The notes under the pieces were generated by a model. It was given only the letters and a program-made list of their open reading frames with translations, searched no databases and was not told the origin of the DNA. From Humisphaera borealis (GTDB lineage: Bacteria; Planctomycetota; Phycisphaerae; Tepidisphaerales; Tepidisphaeraceae), in the NCBI RefSeq assembly GCF_015169395.1, contig NZ_CP063458.1:1116001-1180000 (forward strand): a stretch of DNA of 64,000 nucleotides, in the 5' to 3' direction. The position numbers and the translations under genes are program-made. This document shows positions 1 through 10,118 of the stretch, in pieces (positions within the stretch are counted from its first letter, which is position 1; each line of letters starts with the position of its first letter).

Positions 1-108
1 GCCGCCGCCCGCAAACTTCAGGCGGCGCTGGAGCAATTCAAAGACGCCCGGCCGGCCAGCCTGAGTCCGCCGACTGTGCCGGGGGAAAGGAATAAGAAGA
101 CCAAGTGA
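1..108 (+). CDS. C-terminal end of an unidentified protein (partial)
   Basis: An open frame enters from the left edge and stops at TGA 106-108, leaving 35 residues. The visible tail is charged and proline-rich and ends in NKKTK. No domain can be recognised from this fragment, so no function is proposed. The reading frame is inferred from the absence of stops and GC-rich third positions. Confidence 0.5.
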   Translation, partial: AAARKLQAALEQFKDARPASLSPPTVPGERNKKTK

Positions 109-206
109 CTCATCCAGCCACCGATAAACGACTTACGCACGGCCAGTTTGGGCGACAATTACGTCCTACACTCTGAGAAGTAATGACCGGCATCCAGGAG
201 GATTCG

Positions 207-1253
207 ATGAAACACACGCTCGCATTCCTCTCAGCCCTGCTGCTCACACCGCTGGCTGCAATACAAGCTGCCGAAGCCACTAACAGCGTCGAATCCGCCA
301 CACAGCGAGGCTTGGCGCGTGTTATGCAGGCGGCGAGTCGTTGGCAGACGCATAAGACGTGTTTCTCATGCCATCATCAGACGCTGCCAATGCTCGCGGC
401 GCTGGAGGGTGCGCGCGTGGGGATTCCCTTGGATAAGGCGTGGCTGAAGTCGCAGGCGGACACCACGCTGAAGTATTTCGAGGACCGCATCGAGAGCATG
501 GACGATGGCGATCATGTGCCGGGTGGCGCTGCGACCGTGGCATTCGGGCTCTGGGCTTTGGATCTCGACCATCGACCTTCGGACAAGACCACGACGTCGA
601 TGGTGACATATCTGCTTAAGATCCAAGGCGTCACGAGACTGCGCGATGGCAGTAAGGAAATTCCGCTGCCGGAGGCACGGGACGGACACTGGCAGGCATC
701 GTGTCGCCGCGCACCGATGCAGGCATCGCTCATCGGCGATACCGTGCTCGTGCTCATCGGCCTGGAGAAGTACGGGACAAAGGAACAGCGATCCCTCGTC
801 GCTGGGGCGCGAACGAAGGCGGAGCAATGGCTAGCCAATACGCCCCTGCGCGACCAGCAGGATCGCCTCTGGCGTCTTTGGGGGCTGCATCATCTCGGCG
901 GAGCCGAGGCGCTGAAGCAAAACACCCTCGCCGCCGTGATTGCCGCGCAACGCGACGATGGCGGCTGGGCCGAAACGAAAGACCGCGAGAGTGACGCTTA
1001 CTCCACGGGCCAGACCTTGTTCATGTTGTTAAAAACCGGCACCGCCGCCGAACACCCGGCCATTGTTCGAGCGCGAGACTATCTATTGAAGACGCAACGC
1101 GCCGATGGCTCGTGGCTGGCCGAATCGCATGTGAAGTTCAAGGCCCAGCCCTACTTCGACAATGGCGACCCGCATGGCGAGCATCAGTTTCTCTCCATCG
1201 CCGCAACGGCGTGGGCGGTCGCCGGACTTGCGCAATTACGTCCAGCCAAATAG
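207..1253 (+). CDS. Exported alpha/alpha-toroid (prenyltransferase/squalene-cyclase-like repeat) protein with a CxxCH motif
   Basis: 348 residues. The start is ATG 207, chosen over an in-frame ATG at 183 because AGGAGG lies 4-9 nt upstream and a signal peptide follows at once (MKHTLAFLSALLLTPLAA). The mature N-terminus carries CFSCHH (C52, C55, H56), which fits a c-type haem site or a metal site. The rest is helical, with QW-like repeats (RDDGGWAE near 248, RADGSWLA near 298) as in squalene-cyclase/prenyltransferase toroids. Such exported CxxCH-toroid proteins occur in Planctomycetota; their role is unknown to me. It is the first of six same-strand exported genes. Haem attachment is an inference, and a plain terpene-cyclase function is unlikely for an exported protein. 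Confidence 0.7.
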   Translation: MKHTLAFLSALLLTPLAAIQAAEATNSVESATQRGLARVMQAASRWQTHKTCFSCHHQTLPMLAALEGARVGIPLDKAWLKSQADTTLKYFEDRIESMDDGDHVPGGAATVAFGLWALDLDHRPSDKTTTSMVTYLLKIQGVTRLRDGSKEIPLPEARDGHWQASCRRAPMQASLIGDTVLVLIGLEKYGTKEQRSLVAGARTKAEQWLANTPLRDQQDRLWRLWGLHHLGGAEALKQNTLAAVIAAQRDDGGWAETKDRESDAYSTGQTLFMLLKTGTAAEHPAIVRARDYLLKTQRADGSWLAESHVKFKAQPYFDNGDPHGEHQFLSIAATAWAVAGLAQLRPAK

Positions 1254-1304
1254 ATCGCGTCCCTCGCAGCGGTAAGCAGTTATTGAATAATGGAAAACCC
1301 TGCT

Positions 1305-2891
1305 ATGACCATAAAACAGCTCCCCGCGCTCATCGCACTCTTTTTGCTGGCTCCACAAGCACCCCTACTTGCTGCCGACAACGAAGTCCGACCGGATGAA
1401 ATCCAATTTCGCCGACAAGCCGTGGTGCGCATGGTCTTCGATTCCAACCAAGGCATCCCACTGTCTTCCCTCAGACCGGCGAAGGTGACCGACCTCGACC
1501 TGATGCACCCGGAAATGTTGCCAGGTTCCAAAGTCAAATGGGATTTGAAGAACGGTGGGCTCTCGGGGTCATCTCCGGGAGTCTCAGGCGGTTCGCTGCG
1601 ATGGGTCGGCGGATTCAACCCCTTCGCCACTTATGATCTGGTGCTTGAAAATGCACAAGGCGACGGATCGACAGGGATGACGTTTCTCGATTCGACGAAC
1701 GGCGACTCCCTGACAGCCAGCTTGCAGTTCAAAGACGGGAAACCAGATTCGATCACCTGGAATGTTCTCGTGGGTGGCAAGCAGGTCGTCGAGGACAAGT
1801 GGCCGGTCCCCGTAGGGACGGCTACGAAAGATCTGACACTTCGGGCCCAAATGTCGGCCGTGGGGGTGAACCTGCTGCTCGAGTCCTCCGGCAAATCGGT
1901 GCTCGTCGGTTACTCTGACTTCTCAAAGCACTTTGATCTTCGGGAGCGTAAGCGGATCCAACGAATGGATTTCGGCGTCAGGACGGATCTGAAGGCCGGC
2001 GCACAAGTCCTGCTGACTGGAACTTCATCCTGCCTCTCACCCGGCTCAGGCCAGGCCGACATCCGGGCGATCACCGACGAGGAAGGCGCACCCCTTCTCG
2101 ACGACGGCCGTCTCTGGTTCACGATCACGGTGCGGGGACGTGCCCTGCCCCATCCCCTTCAGGGCGTCTTCTCGCTCAACCCCTCGGTGTTCGACCTCCG
2201 CTTCGAGGGGATCATCGTCTTCGACATGGACGATGGGCTGCTCCGCAACGATTTGGCCTCCCACCTGTTCCGAGACTCCAAGTCCGGAGAGTGGCGGGGT
2301 TGGACAACGGGGTTCAGCGCTCTTGGCGGAGCGGGAAAGGCCGAGGAAAAGACGATTCTCGCAGTCACGTCCGTCCGGGATCCACGCCGGGGATTCTCAA
2401 TCATGAAGGCCCGCCCCATCGGGCTCGACGGTGCCCACGAAGATCCCCACGGCGTTTATGACAAGGAGGCGGGCAAGTGGCGGCTTCTTCTGTGCGAACA
2501 CGGCAAGAAGTATCGCGCTGGCATCTGGGAGAGCGATCACTGGGATCGCGGATTCACGAGACTTGCCGGGCCGGTGGAAATGGACAGCACCGGTACGATG
2601 ATTCAGAAATTCGGCAACAAACGCTTTGCGCTCTTCGGCAGTGCCGACCGGAAGATTTACATCCGAAGCTATCCGAATCTCGAGCCAGCCGGTGAACTGA
2701 AGGTGGATCTTCCGCCATGGAACGAAAATCACGGCGGCCGAATCTGGCCCAATGTCATCCCACTGCCCGAAGGATATCCCGCGCCTTACATCGCGCTGAT
2801 GATGGATCGGGTGAACTTCCCGGGAATGCCGAAGCCGAACTGGACCTACGGCGCCCTCTATCTCTACCACGGCCACCCGGCCAAGCCCTGA
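1305..2891 (+). CDS. Exported protein of unknown function, possibly a beta-propeller glycosidase-like fold
   Basis: 528 residues from ATG 1305; an earlier in-frame ATG at 1290 only adds MENPA before a clear signal peptide (MTIKQLPALIALFLLAPQAP). The first half looks beta-rich. The second half has blade-like segments such as DPHGVYDKEAGKWRLLLCEH and KFGNKRFALFGSADRKIYIR, reminiscent of five-bladed propellers of GH43/GH32-type enzymes. I cannot place the catalytic acids, so the fold call is weak. It lies 51 bp after the toroid protein and about 110 bp before a PVC haem protein, in a same-strand run of exported carbohydrate-related genes. Confidence 0.6.
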   Translation: MTIKQLPALIALFLLAPQAPLLAADNEVRPDEIQFRRQAVVRMVFDSNQGIPLSSLRPAKVTDLDLMHPEMLPGSKVKWDLKNGGLSGSSPGVSGGSLRWVGGFNPFATYDLVLENAQGDGSTGMTFLDSTNGDSLTASLQFKDGKPDSITWNVLVGGKQVVEDKWPVPVGTATKDLTLRAQMSAVGVNLLLESSGKSVLVGYSDFSKHFDLRERKRIQRMDFGVRTDLKAGAQVLLTGTSSCLSPGSGQADIRAITDEEGAPLLDDGRLWFTITVRGRALPHPLQGVFSLNPSVFDLRFEGIIVFDMDDGLLRNDLASHLFRDSKSGEWRGWTTGFSALGGAGKAEEKTILAVTSVRDPRRGFSIMKARPIGLDGAHEDPHGVYDKEAGKWRLLLCEHGKKYRAGIWESDHWDRGFTRLAGPVEMDSTGTMIQKFGNKRFALFGSADRKIYIRSYPNLEPAGELKVDLPPWNENHGGRIWPNVIPLPEGYPAPYIALMMDRVNFPGMPKPNWTYGALYLYHGHPAKP

Positions 2892-3004
2892 TGATCGGTG
2901 GTCCTTCGATTGTGGCCAGACCGAGCCGAACCTTGAGTACATCTCCCAGCCTGCAACCGGACTGCGACCGCGAGACTCCAACATCCTCTTTGGAAGAACG
3001 GCTT

Positions 3005-5620
3005 ATGCTGACCCGAACGCTGCTGTGCATTCTGGCTATCGGCTTGTTCTCGCTCGCGGTGCACGCCCAGGCCCCGGCCGTTGGCTCCGATCAGCTGGTG
3101 CTGGATGAAGACACCGGAATCTCGCTTCGGCCGGGTTTTGACGCCGAGTTGATCTACGAAGTGCCCAAGTCCCAAGGATCGTGGGTGGCCATGGCGTTCG
3201 ACCCGAAGGGCCGGCTCATCGTTTCAGATCAGGATGACAAAGGCGTGTTTCGTGTCACGTTGCCGACCGCGACGTCGCGATCGGTCAAAGTTGAGAGCCT
3301 GCCGGGATTCCCTTATGAGCCGATCCCGTGGGGCAAACGAACGGTCGGCGGCGCATTGGGATTCCTTTACGCCTTCGACAGCCTTTACATGTCGAATATG
3401 CGTGGCTTCTATCGCATCCGCGATACCGACGGAGACGACGAGTTCGACGAGTTCACGCTGCTCAAGAAACTCAACGTCGGGTACGAGCACTCGGCCCACT
3501 CCATCATCCAGACCGCCGACGGCAAGGGCTTGTATCTGGTGAGCGGCAACTTCACCCGCACGCCGGCGGGGACTGCATCCGTACAGCCGCCGGTCTGGCT
3601 GGAAGATTCGCTCATCCCGTCCATTCCCGATCCGATGGGACACGCCGTCGGACTTAAACCGCCGGGCGGATGGATCTGCCGAATCTCCCCCGACGGTGCG
3701 GACTGGAAGATGATCGCTTCCAGGTTCCGCAATTCCGTTGATATCGCGCTCAATCGCGAGGGGGAACTGTTTACCTACGACTCCGACATGGAGTTTGACG
3801 TCGGCTGCCCGTGGTATCGGCCAACGCGAATCAATCATGTGACGTCGGGGTCGGAGTTCGGCTGGCGGTCCGGATCGGGCGTGTGGCTGGACTACTTCGC
3901 TGACAGCAACGGCTCGGTGCTCGATATCGGTCCCGGTTCACCGACCGCGATCAGCTTCGGCCATCACTCGAACTTCCCAGCCGAGTTCCAGGACAAGCTT
4001 TTCATCTGTGACTGGACTTTCGGCACGATCTTTACCGTCGAGATGAAGGAAAGCGGATCCACCTACACCGGGACCAAGGCGGAGTTCCTTCACGGGAGCC
4101 CGCTGAACGTCGCCGCGATGCGCTTCGGCCCCGATGGCGCGATGTACTTCCTGACCGGCGGTCGAACAACGGCGTCGCGGCTGTATCGCGTCCGCTATAC
4201 CGGGTCGGCGAAACCCGCGGTCGTGCGAACACCGCCGGCCCCCAACGAACTTCGCGCCCTGCGTCATTCGCTGGAGAAGCTCCACGTTCGCGCCGAGCCT
4301 GGCGACGAAGTCATCGCGACGGCCTGGCCGCACCTTTCGCACGCGGACCGAAACATCCGCTACGCGGCCCGCATCGCGATCGAATGTCAGGACGTCTCGC
4401 TGTGGCGCGAGAAGGTCTTCGCCGAAAGCAATCCACGGGCCGTGATCTACTCGGGCATCGCACTGTGCCGTCACGGCGACAAGTCGCTATCTCGGCGACT
4501 GCTCGACAAACTCGGCGAGGTGCCATTCGCGATACTGGAAAAGGAAGACCGGCTTGCCCTTCTTCGTGCCTATGCCCTGTGCTTCATGCGGATGGACAAG
4601 CCGGCCGGGGAACAGGCGTCGGCGGTGATCGCAAGGCTGGATGCTCATTACCCGTCCGCCGATGACACAGTGAATGCCGAGTTGTGGAATGCCGAGTTGT
4701 GCCGGGTGCTTGCGGCGCTCGACGCGCCTACGGTGGTGAAGAAGACCATCGAGTTGATGAAGTCAACCCGCGCCGAAACGGTCAGCTACGACAAGACCAT
4801 GCTCGAGCGGCACGAGTATGGCGCGGCCATCCTGAAGATGATGGCCAATACGCCCAACGCTCGGAACATTCATTATGCCAATAGCCTGAGCCGCGTGCGG
4901 AGCGGTTGGACGATCGAGGCCAGAAAGTACTACTTCGGCTGGCTGAACGAAGCCCTGGAAAAGGACGGCGGAAAGAGTTTCGCAGGATACATCCGGGCGA
5001 TTCGCACGAATGCAATCGCGCATCTTGAGACGGCAGAAGTCGACCTGTTGGGTGGTTTACTGAGCGACTTCCCCACGTTCGATCTCTCCAAATTGCCGAA
5101 GGCCAGGGGCCCCGGTCAGGAGTGGACGGTCGAGAAGGCAATGAAGCTGTCAGAGCCGGACCTGCGTGGCCGTAACTTCGAGAACGGCAAAAGGATGTTC
5201 TCCGCGGGATTTTGCATCGTCTGCCACCGCGTCGGCGGCGAGGGCGGTCATTCCGGACCCGACCTTGGCTCATTGTCCAGCCGTTACTCGATCCGCGATA
5301 TTCTCGTGGCGATCGTGGAACCCAGCGCGTCGATTTCCGAGCAATACATGGCTCGCACGGTAAAGCTCAAGAAAGGCGACCCTCTCTCCGGCCGTCTGAT
5401 TTACCGGAACGAGAAGGAAATCGGCGTTGCATCGAATCCTTTTGACCTCAACCAGATTACCAAAGCTCCGGCGGACGACGTTCAGAGCATTGAGTTCTCC
5501 AACATCTCCATGATGCCGTCGGGACTGATCTTGGGAATGAACCGCGATGAGTTGATGGACCTGATGGCGTATCTCCTTTCAGGCGGAAACCCTCAACACA
5601 AAGCCTTTGCGAAAGATTGA
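3005..5620 (+). CDS. PVC-type haem-binding CxxCH protein (beta-propeller, helical repeats, cytochrome c domain)
   Basis: 871 residues from ATG 3005. The frame stays open upstream to about 2717, but a signal peptide begins exactly here (MLTRTLLCILAIGLFSLAVHA) after GGAAGAA. An N-terminal propeller resembling sugar/sorbosone dehydrogenases occupies about 35-400 (GSWVAMAFDPKGRLIVSDQD, FTYDSDMEFDVGCPWYRPTR). Helical repeats follow at about 410-690. A C-terminal cytochrome c domain has CIVCH at 737-741 and GPDL downstream. This domain order is the PVC-specific membrane-bound dehydrogenase-like architecture. It is thought to act in periplasmic sugar oxidation, but no substrate is established. A close paralogue lies at 53023-55683 on the other strand. 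Confidence 0.85.
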   Translation: MLTRTLLCILAIGLFSLAVHAQAPAVGSDQLVLDEDTGISLRPGFDAELIYEVPKSQGSWVAMAFDPKGRLIVSDQDDKGVFRVTLPTATSRSVKVESLPGFPYEPIPWGKRTVGGALGFLYAFDSLYMSNMRGFYRIRDTDGDDEFDEFTLLKKLNVGYEHSAHSIIQTADGKGLYLVSGNFTRTPAGTASVQPPVWLEDSLIPSIPDPMGHAVGLKPPGGWICRISPDGADWKMIASRFRNSVDIALNREGELFTYDSDMEFDVGCPWYRPTRINHVTSGSEFGWRSGSGVWLDYFADSNGSVLDIGPGSPTAISFGHHSNFPAEFQDKLFICDWTFGTIFTVEMKESGSTYTGTKAEFLHGSPLNVAAMRFGPDGAMYFLTGGRTTASRLYRVRYTGSAKPAVVRTPPAPNELRALRHSLEKLHVRAEPGDEVIATAWPHLSHADRNIRYAARIAIECQDVSLWREKVFAESNPRAVIYSGIALCRHGDKSLSRRLLDKLGEVPFAILEKEDRLALLRAYALCFMRMDKPAGEQASAVIARLDAHYPSADDTVNAELWNAELCRVLAALDAPTVVKKTIELMKSTRAETVSYDKTMLERHEYGAAILKMMANTPNARNIHYANSLSRVRSGWTIEARKYYFGWLNEALEKDGGKSFAGYIRAIRTNAIAHLETAEVDLLGGLLSDFPTFDLSKLPKARGPGQEWTVEKAMKLSEPDLRGRNFENGKRMFSAGFCIVCHRVGGEGGHSGPDLGSLSSRYSIRDILVAIVEPSASISEQYMARTVKLKKGDPLSGRLIYRNEKEIGVASNPFDLNQITKAPADDVQSIEFSNISMMPSGLILGMNRDELMDLMAYLLSGGNPQHKAFAKD

Positions 5621-5867
5621 TCAAACACAGTGGATCCTTCGCAGCTTGCGGCGGACGTGATCGTCCAGGGCTTTTCTGCGCCGCCACCGCTGATGCTTGC
5701 CCCGGAGCTTCGGATATCCCATTGGAATCGGCGGAGCATGTTGGTGACCTTCGCCCTGGCGGTCGGAGCCACCGTGACTCGAACCAGACGGCGCTAGAGA
5801 CTTTGAGGGCCCGCTGCGACAAGCGGCACCGACGCGTGGTCAGGACCGTCAGGAGGATCGCACCGAA

Positions 5868-8267
5868 ATGAGAGAATCCTCACTCCAATTGCTCGCCCTA
5901 GCCGCCATTCTTGCCTTGCCCTTTTCGGCGTTGGCCGCAGGTAAGCGCGCGATGCCCGATTTCACCCGTGGCGATGCGATTCCCGCCGAGGCGAAGCATG
6001 ACTGGAACCTCGGGCCGACGGGGCTGCGCGAATGGATGTTTTGCGACAAGATGGCGACCTCGGATGCGCGGCAGATTTCGGTCACGAAAGTCGAACGAGG
6101 TTCGCCGGCGGATGGCGTGCTCGCGGTGGGCGATGTGTTGCTTGGCGTGGGCGGGAAGCTGTTCTGGCACGACCCTCGTATTGAGTTGGGCAGGGCAATC
6201 ACCGCGGCGGAATCTGCGGCCGGCGGTGGAAAATTGACGATGAGCGGCTGGCGGTCGGGCCGGACGGAGGAGGTCGTGGTGAAGTTGCCGGTGCAGGGCA
6301 GCTACAGTGCGACGGCTCCTTTCGAATGCGAAAAATCGAGGCGCATTCTGAAGCAGGGGTGCATGGCACTGGCCAAGCGAATGGAAGTGCCGTCAGAGCA
6401 TGAGGATCCCATTGTCCGTTCGCTGAATGCTCTGGCATTGCTGGCGAGCGGGGATGCGACTTATCTCCCGCTGGTGAAGCGCGAGGCGGAGTGGGCATCG
6501 GGTTTTTCGGCGGACTCGATGCAGACGTGGCACTACGGCTACGTGATGATCATGCTTTCGGAGTACGTCATCGCGACGGGCGACCAGTCAGCGATGCCCG
6601 GCCTGCGGCGGCTCGCCATGGAGGCGGCGAAGGGGCAGAGCGCAGTCGGTTCGTGGGGACATGGGTTTGCGCGGCCCGATGGACGACTCGGCGGCTATGG
6701 GATGATGAACTCGCCGGGCGTGCCGCTGACGATTGGGCTCGTGCTGGCCCGGCAGGCTGGCGTGAAGGACGCGGCGGTGGAAGGGGCGATCGAGCGCAGT
6801 GCGAAGGTGCTGCGGTTCTTTATAGGAAAAGGCGCGATTCCCTACGGTGACCATCATCCGTGGATCGAGAATCACGACGACAACGGGAAATGCGGAATGG
6901 CCGCGGTCTTGTTCAATCTGCTCGGCGAGGCGAAGGGCGCGGAGTTTTTCTCGCGAATGAGCGTGGCCTCGCACGGATCGGAGCGCGACACCGGACACAC
7001 GGGGAACTTTTTCAACATGCTGTGGGCGATGCCCGGCGTGGCGCAATCCGGGCCGAATGCGACGGGAGCTTGGATGAATGAGTTCGGCGGGTGGGCTTAC
7101 GACCTCTCGCGTCGCTGGGACGGAGCATTCGCCCACCAGGGTCCACCGGAGCCGGAGAACGACAGTTACGAAGGTTGGGACTGTACCGGCGCCTTCCTGC
7201 TCGCCTATGCGATGCCGCTGAAGAAGGTTTGCCTCACCGGGAAGCGGCCCGGCATGGTCCCGCGGCTCGACGCGACGGCGGCGCAGGCACTCGCCAGCGA
7301 CGGGCGCGGATGGACTGCGAAAGACAAGCACAATGCCTACAACAAGTTCAGCGACAAACAACTCTTGGAGCGGCTCGGCAGTTGGTCGCCGGTCGTGCGC
7401 GAGCGGGCGGCGATGGCACTGGGGCGGCGCAAAGATGCACCTGTTTCGGCGCTGGTGAGCCTGCTGGACGCTCCCTCGCTGGAGGCACGTTATGGCGCGT
7501 GTCAGGCGATCGCCCAGCTTCGCACACGCGGCGCTCCCGCCATGGAACCGCTTAGGAGGTTGCTGGCCGAACCTGATCTGTGGCTCCGCATCAAGGCAGC
7601 CGAAGCGCTTGCCGCTATCGGTGCCCCGGCGATGCCGGCGGTGCCGCAATTGCTCGAACTGCTCGCCCAGATCGACCCGCATACCGACCCTCGCGGAATG
7701 CAACAGCGATATCTGTCCTTTGCACTTTTCGATGAGCAAGACGGAATGCTTGGCCGATCGCTCGACGGCGTGGACCGTATGGCGCTCTATAAAGCCGTGC
7801 GCGTCGGGCTGAAGAGTCAGGACGGACGCGCCCGCGGCAGCATCGGCTCTATCTTTCGCAACCTCTCCGCCAGGGATATCAAACCGCTGCTGCCTGCCAT
7901 TCACCAGGCCGTCATCGAGCCCGCACCGAGCGGCGAGATGTTTGCTGACTCCATCCGCGTCGAGGGTCTCCGTTTGCTGGCCGACCACGGTATCGAGGAA
8001 GGCCTCACCGCCTGCGTGCAATACACGCGCGACCAGAACCCGTGGGAAAGCCAGGTGCGCACGCCTGAGCTGATGAAAATCCTGCTCACCTATGGCACGC
8101 ACGCCAAGGCGGTCATCCCTGAGCTGTTGAAGATTGCAGACTACTTCGAAAAAGACGAAAAGGACTTCCCGCCGGAATTGATGGCGTTGAAAGCCAAGTC
8201 CGTCCGCGAAACGATCCTCGCGATTCAAGCGACGGCCGCCACACCAAAGCTAACTCGACTCAAGTAG
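5868..8267 (+). CDS. Exported DUF6288-like protein with PDZ domain, toroid and HEAT repeats
   Basis: 799 residues. Start ATG 5868 has AGGAGG at 5851-5856 and a signal peptide (MRESSLQLLALAAILALPFS). Domains: a PDZ-like segment at about 68-135 (VERGSPADGVLAVGDVLLGV); an alpha/alpha toroid at about 150-450 with glycine and histidine-rich turns (GSWGHGFARPDGRLGGYG); HEAT repeats at about 505-600 (VRERAAMALGRRKDAPVSAL); and a helical tail. This matches the uncharacterised DUF6288 group as I remember it. The toroid may bind or cleave a glycan, but that is inference from neighbours. The next gene starts 1 nt after this stop, so the two are very probably co-transcribed. Confidence 0.75.
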   Translation: MRESSLQLLALAAILALPFSALAAGKRAMPDFTRGDAIPAEAKHDWNLGPTGLREWMFCDKMATSDARQISVTKVERGSPADGVLAVGDVLLGVGGKLFWHDPRIELGRAITAAESAAGGGKLTMSGWRSGRTEEVVVKLPVQGSYSATAPFECEKSRRILKQGCMALAKRMEVPSEHEDPIVRSLNALALLASGDATYLPLVKREAEWASGFSADSMQTWHYGYVMIMLSEYVIATGDQSAMPGLRRLAMEAAKGQSAVGSWGHGFARPDGRLGGYGMMNSPGVPLTIGLVLARQAGVKDAAVEGAIERSAKVLRFFIGKGAIPYGDHHPWIENHDDNGKCGMAAVLFNLLGEAKGAEFFSRMSVASHGSERDTGHTGNFFNMLWAMPGVAQSGPNATGAWMNEFGGWAYDLSRRWDGAFAHQGPPEPENDSYEGWDCTGAFLLAYAMPLKKVCLTGKRPGMVPRLDATAAQALASDGRGWTAKDKHNAYNKFSDKQLLERLGSWSPVVRERAAMALGRRKDAPVSALVSLLDAPSLEARYGACQAIAQLRTRGAPAMEPLRRLLAEPDLWLRIKAAEALAAIGAPAMPAVPQLLELLAQIDPHTDPRGMQQRYLSFALFDEQDGMLGRSLDGVDRMALYKAVRVGLKSQDGRARGSIGSIFRNLSARDIKPLLPAIHQAVIEPAPSGEMFADSIRVEGLRLLADHGIEEGLTACVQYTRDQNPWESQVRTPELMKILLTYGTHAKAVIPELLKIADYFEKDEKDFPPELMALKAKSVRETILAIQATAATPKLTRLK

Positions 8268-8268
8268 C

Positions 8269-9915
8269 ATGAAAACCATCCTCGCACTCATCGCCGTTCT
8301 CTGCCTCGCACCAGCGCCAGCCCGCGGTGCGGACACCGACACCAAGACGCTGCGCGTCTTCATCTTCGCAGGGCAGTCCAACATGGTCGGCACTCACTCC
8401 AGAGTGGAGCACATCCGGCGTTTCCCGCCTTTCGTCGGGTTGGACAAGCCACAAAAGAACATCCTGCTCTCCTACAACCTTGGGCGAGAGACGAAGCAGA
8501 CCTCCAACGGCTGGATCGACCTCCAAACGACGGGCGACTATTTTGGACCTGAACTCAGCTTTGCCAGACGGGTGTCGCAGAACATCGAAGCACCCATCGC
8601 GATCATCAAATGCGCCGCAGGTGGCACCGCTCTGGGCGATGATTGGAATCCCGATGAACCCGGCGGCTTCAAACTCTACCCGCTGGCCTTGGAGTTGGTC
8701 CGCTCATCCCTCAGGGACCTGGACCAAAAGAAGATCGCCTACCGGATCGAAGGCTTTATGTGGCACCAGGGTGAGAACGACATGTTCAGCAAGGAGTTCA
8801 AGCCGGTCTACGCCAGGAACCTGAGCAACTTCCTGGCGAGTTGGCGTCGTGACCTCAAGACGCCCCACTTGAGGTTCTATATCGGCGAGCTTTGCACCAA
8901 GACCATCTGGGGCATGGACAACCGTGACAACATGCACGCCATTCGCACCGCGCAGAAGGCTGTCGCCGATGCCGATCCTCTGGCGGATTACGTCCCGACA
9001 TCGCATGACGCGGTGGAGATTGGCGGTGATGCCGGTCTTCACTATCACTACGGAACGCTGGGCCAACTGGAGCACGGCGTCAACTACGCCGATGCCTATT
9101 TGCGCACAGTGGGGAAGCTGCCCGCGACCGATCGTCCGCTAAAAGTCTGGCCCTATGCCAAAGGCAGCCCGGTGAAGCTCTTCATCCTCGCCGGGCACCG
9201 CAACATGGAGGGCGAGCGTGCTTTCACTGAGGATCTCAAAACAATGGCGGGACAGGCGGCACTGGCAGCGGACAACGTCAACATCGCTTTCAAATACAGT
9301 CTCGGCGGCGGCTACAAGACCTCGAATGGCTGGGAGCCACTCGGTCCCGCGGGTTTCTATGACACCTTCGGCCCCGAGCTCAGTTTTGGCAGGGCGCTGC
9401 AAGCCAAGGTGCCCGGAAACATCGCCATTGCCAAATTCACGCACAGCGGCTCCCAGATGAACGACTGGACCCCGCAGGGAACCACTGCAAAGGACTGCAA
9501 CCTCTATGCGCCCTTCACTGCCTTCATCAAAGAGTCCATTCGCGAACTCGAGGCCAAAGGTCATACGGTGGAGCTGGCCGGCATCTTTTATCACGTCGGT
9601 GAAAATGACACGGCCTTCAATCCCTACCGGAGAGAGGCCGCCAAATGGTTGCAATCCACCGTCAATCAGAGCCGCCGAGACCTGGCGTTGCCTTCCTTGA
9701 AATGGCACGTCAGTCAGCAACCACCGCCCGTTGAGGAAGGGCTCGCTAAGACAGACATCACCGCCCATCTGGCCGCGATCGCCGCGGCGGACTCCGCGTT
9801 CATCCATCGCAAGGTATTCGATCTTCCCCCGCAGCAGGAGAAACTCGTCCTGAACACTGCGGGAATCATTAAGCTGGGAGAGTCGCTGGCCAAGAGTTAC
9901 CTCGACCGTCCGTAG
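8269..9915 (+). CDS. Two-domain sialate O-acetylesterase-like (SASA/SGNH) exported protein, second domain degenerate
   Basis: 548 residues with a signal peptide (MKTILALIAVLCLAPAPARG). Domain 1 (about 27-285) has the SASA-type nucleophile block FAGQSNM (Ser37), a GG(T) oxyanion block, MWHQGEND, and a late Asp/His segment (GDAGLHYHYG). Domain 2 (about 300-548) repeats the fold, but its nucleophile block reads LAGHRNM, with Arg in place of the serine. It keeps FYHVGEND and lacks an obvious C-terminal catalytic His. Family members deacetylate acetylated sugars on polysaccharides such as xylan. I infer one active and one non-catalytic, perhaps binding, domain. The 1-nt gap to the DUF6288 gene supports a shared transcript. 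Confidence 0.85.
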   Translation: MKTILALIAVLCLAPAPARGADTDTKTLRVFIFAGQSNMVGTHSRVEHIRRFPPFVGLDKPQKNILLSYNLGRETKQTSNGWIDLQTTGDYFGPELSFARRVSQNIEAPIAIIKCAAGGTALGDDWNPDEPGGFKLYPLALELVRSSLRDLDQKKIAYRIEGFMWHQGENDMFSKEFKPVYARNLSNFLASWRRDLKTPHLRFYIGELCTKTIWGMDNRDNMHAIRTAQKAVADADPLADYVPTSHDAVEIGGDAGLHYHYGTLGQLEHGVNYADAYLRTVGKLPATDRPLKVWPYAKGSPVKLFILAGHRNMEGERAFTEDLKTMAGQAALAADNVNIAFKYSLGGGYKTSNGWEPLGPAGFYDTFGPELSFGRALQAKVPGNIAIAKFTHSGSQMNDWTPQGTTAKDCNLYAPFTAFIKESIRELEAKGHTVELAGIFYHVGENDTAFNPYRREAAKWLQSTVNQSRRDLALPSLKWHVSQQPPPVEEGLAKTDITAHLAAIAAADSAFIHRKVFDLPPQQEKLVLNTAGIIKLGESLAKSYLDRP

Positions 9916-10118
9916 CCCGGGCCTGAGGCGAGTTGTCGGATCGGATGGGTACTTTGTGACATGCGCATGTAACCCTGTCCGTGTCCTGGCAGGGTCGCCT
10001 GAAACGGCCACTAGTGCTCGCGCATGCCACTGGACCTCGGCAGCGCAGGATGAGGCCTCAACCGGGCGAGAATCCTGCCCGGCAAACGATATGGGCGCCC
10101 TTGCTGGAATCATACCAA

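Noticed and set aside
5617-5871. An 84-codon frame between the PVC haem gene and the DUF6288 gene
   Set aside because: It starts at TTG without a ribosome site and its translation is compositionally random.
6588-8228. A 546-codon minus-strand frame
   Set aside because: Antisense shadow of the DUF6288-like gene; no recognisable motif.
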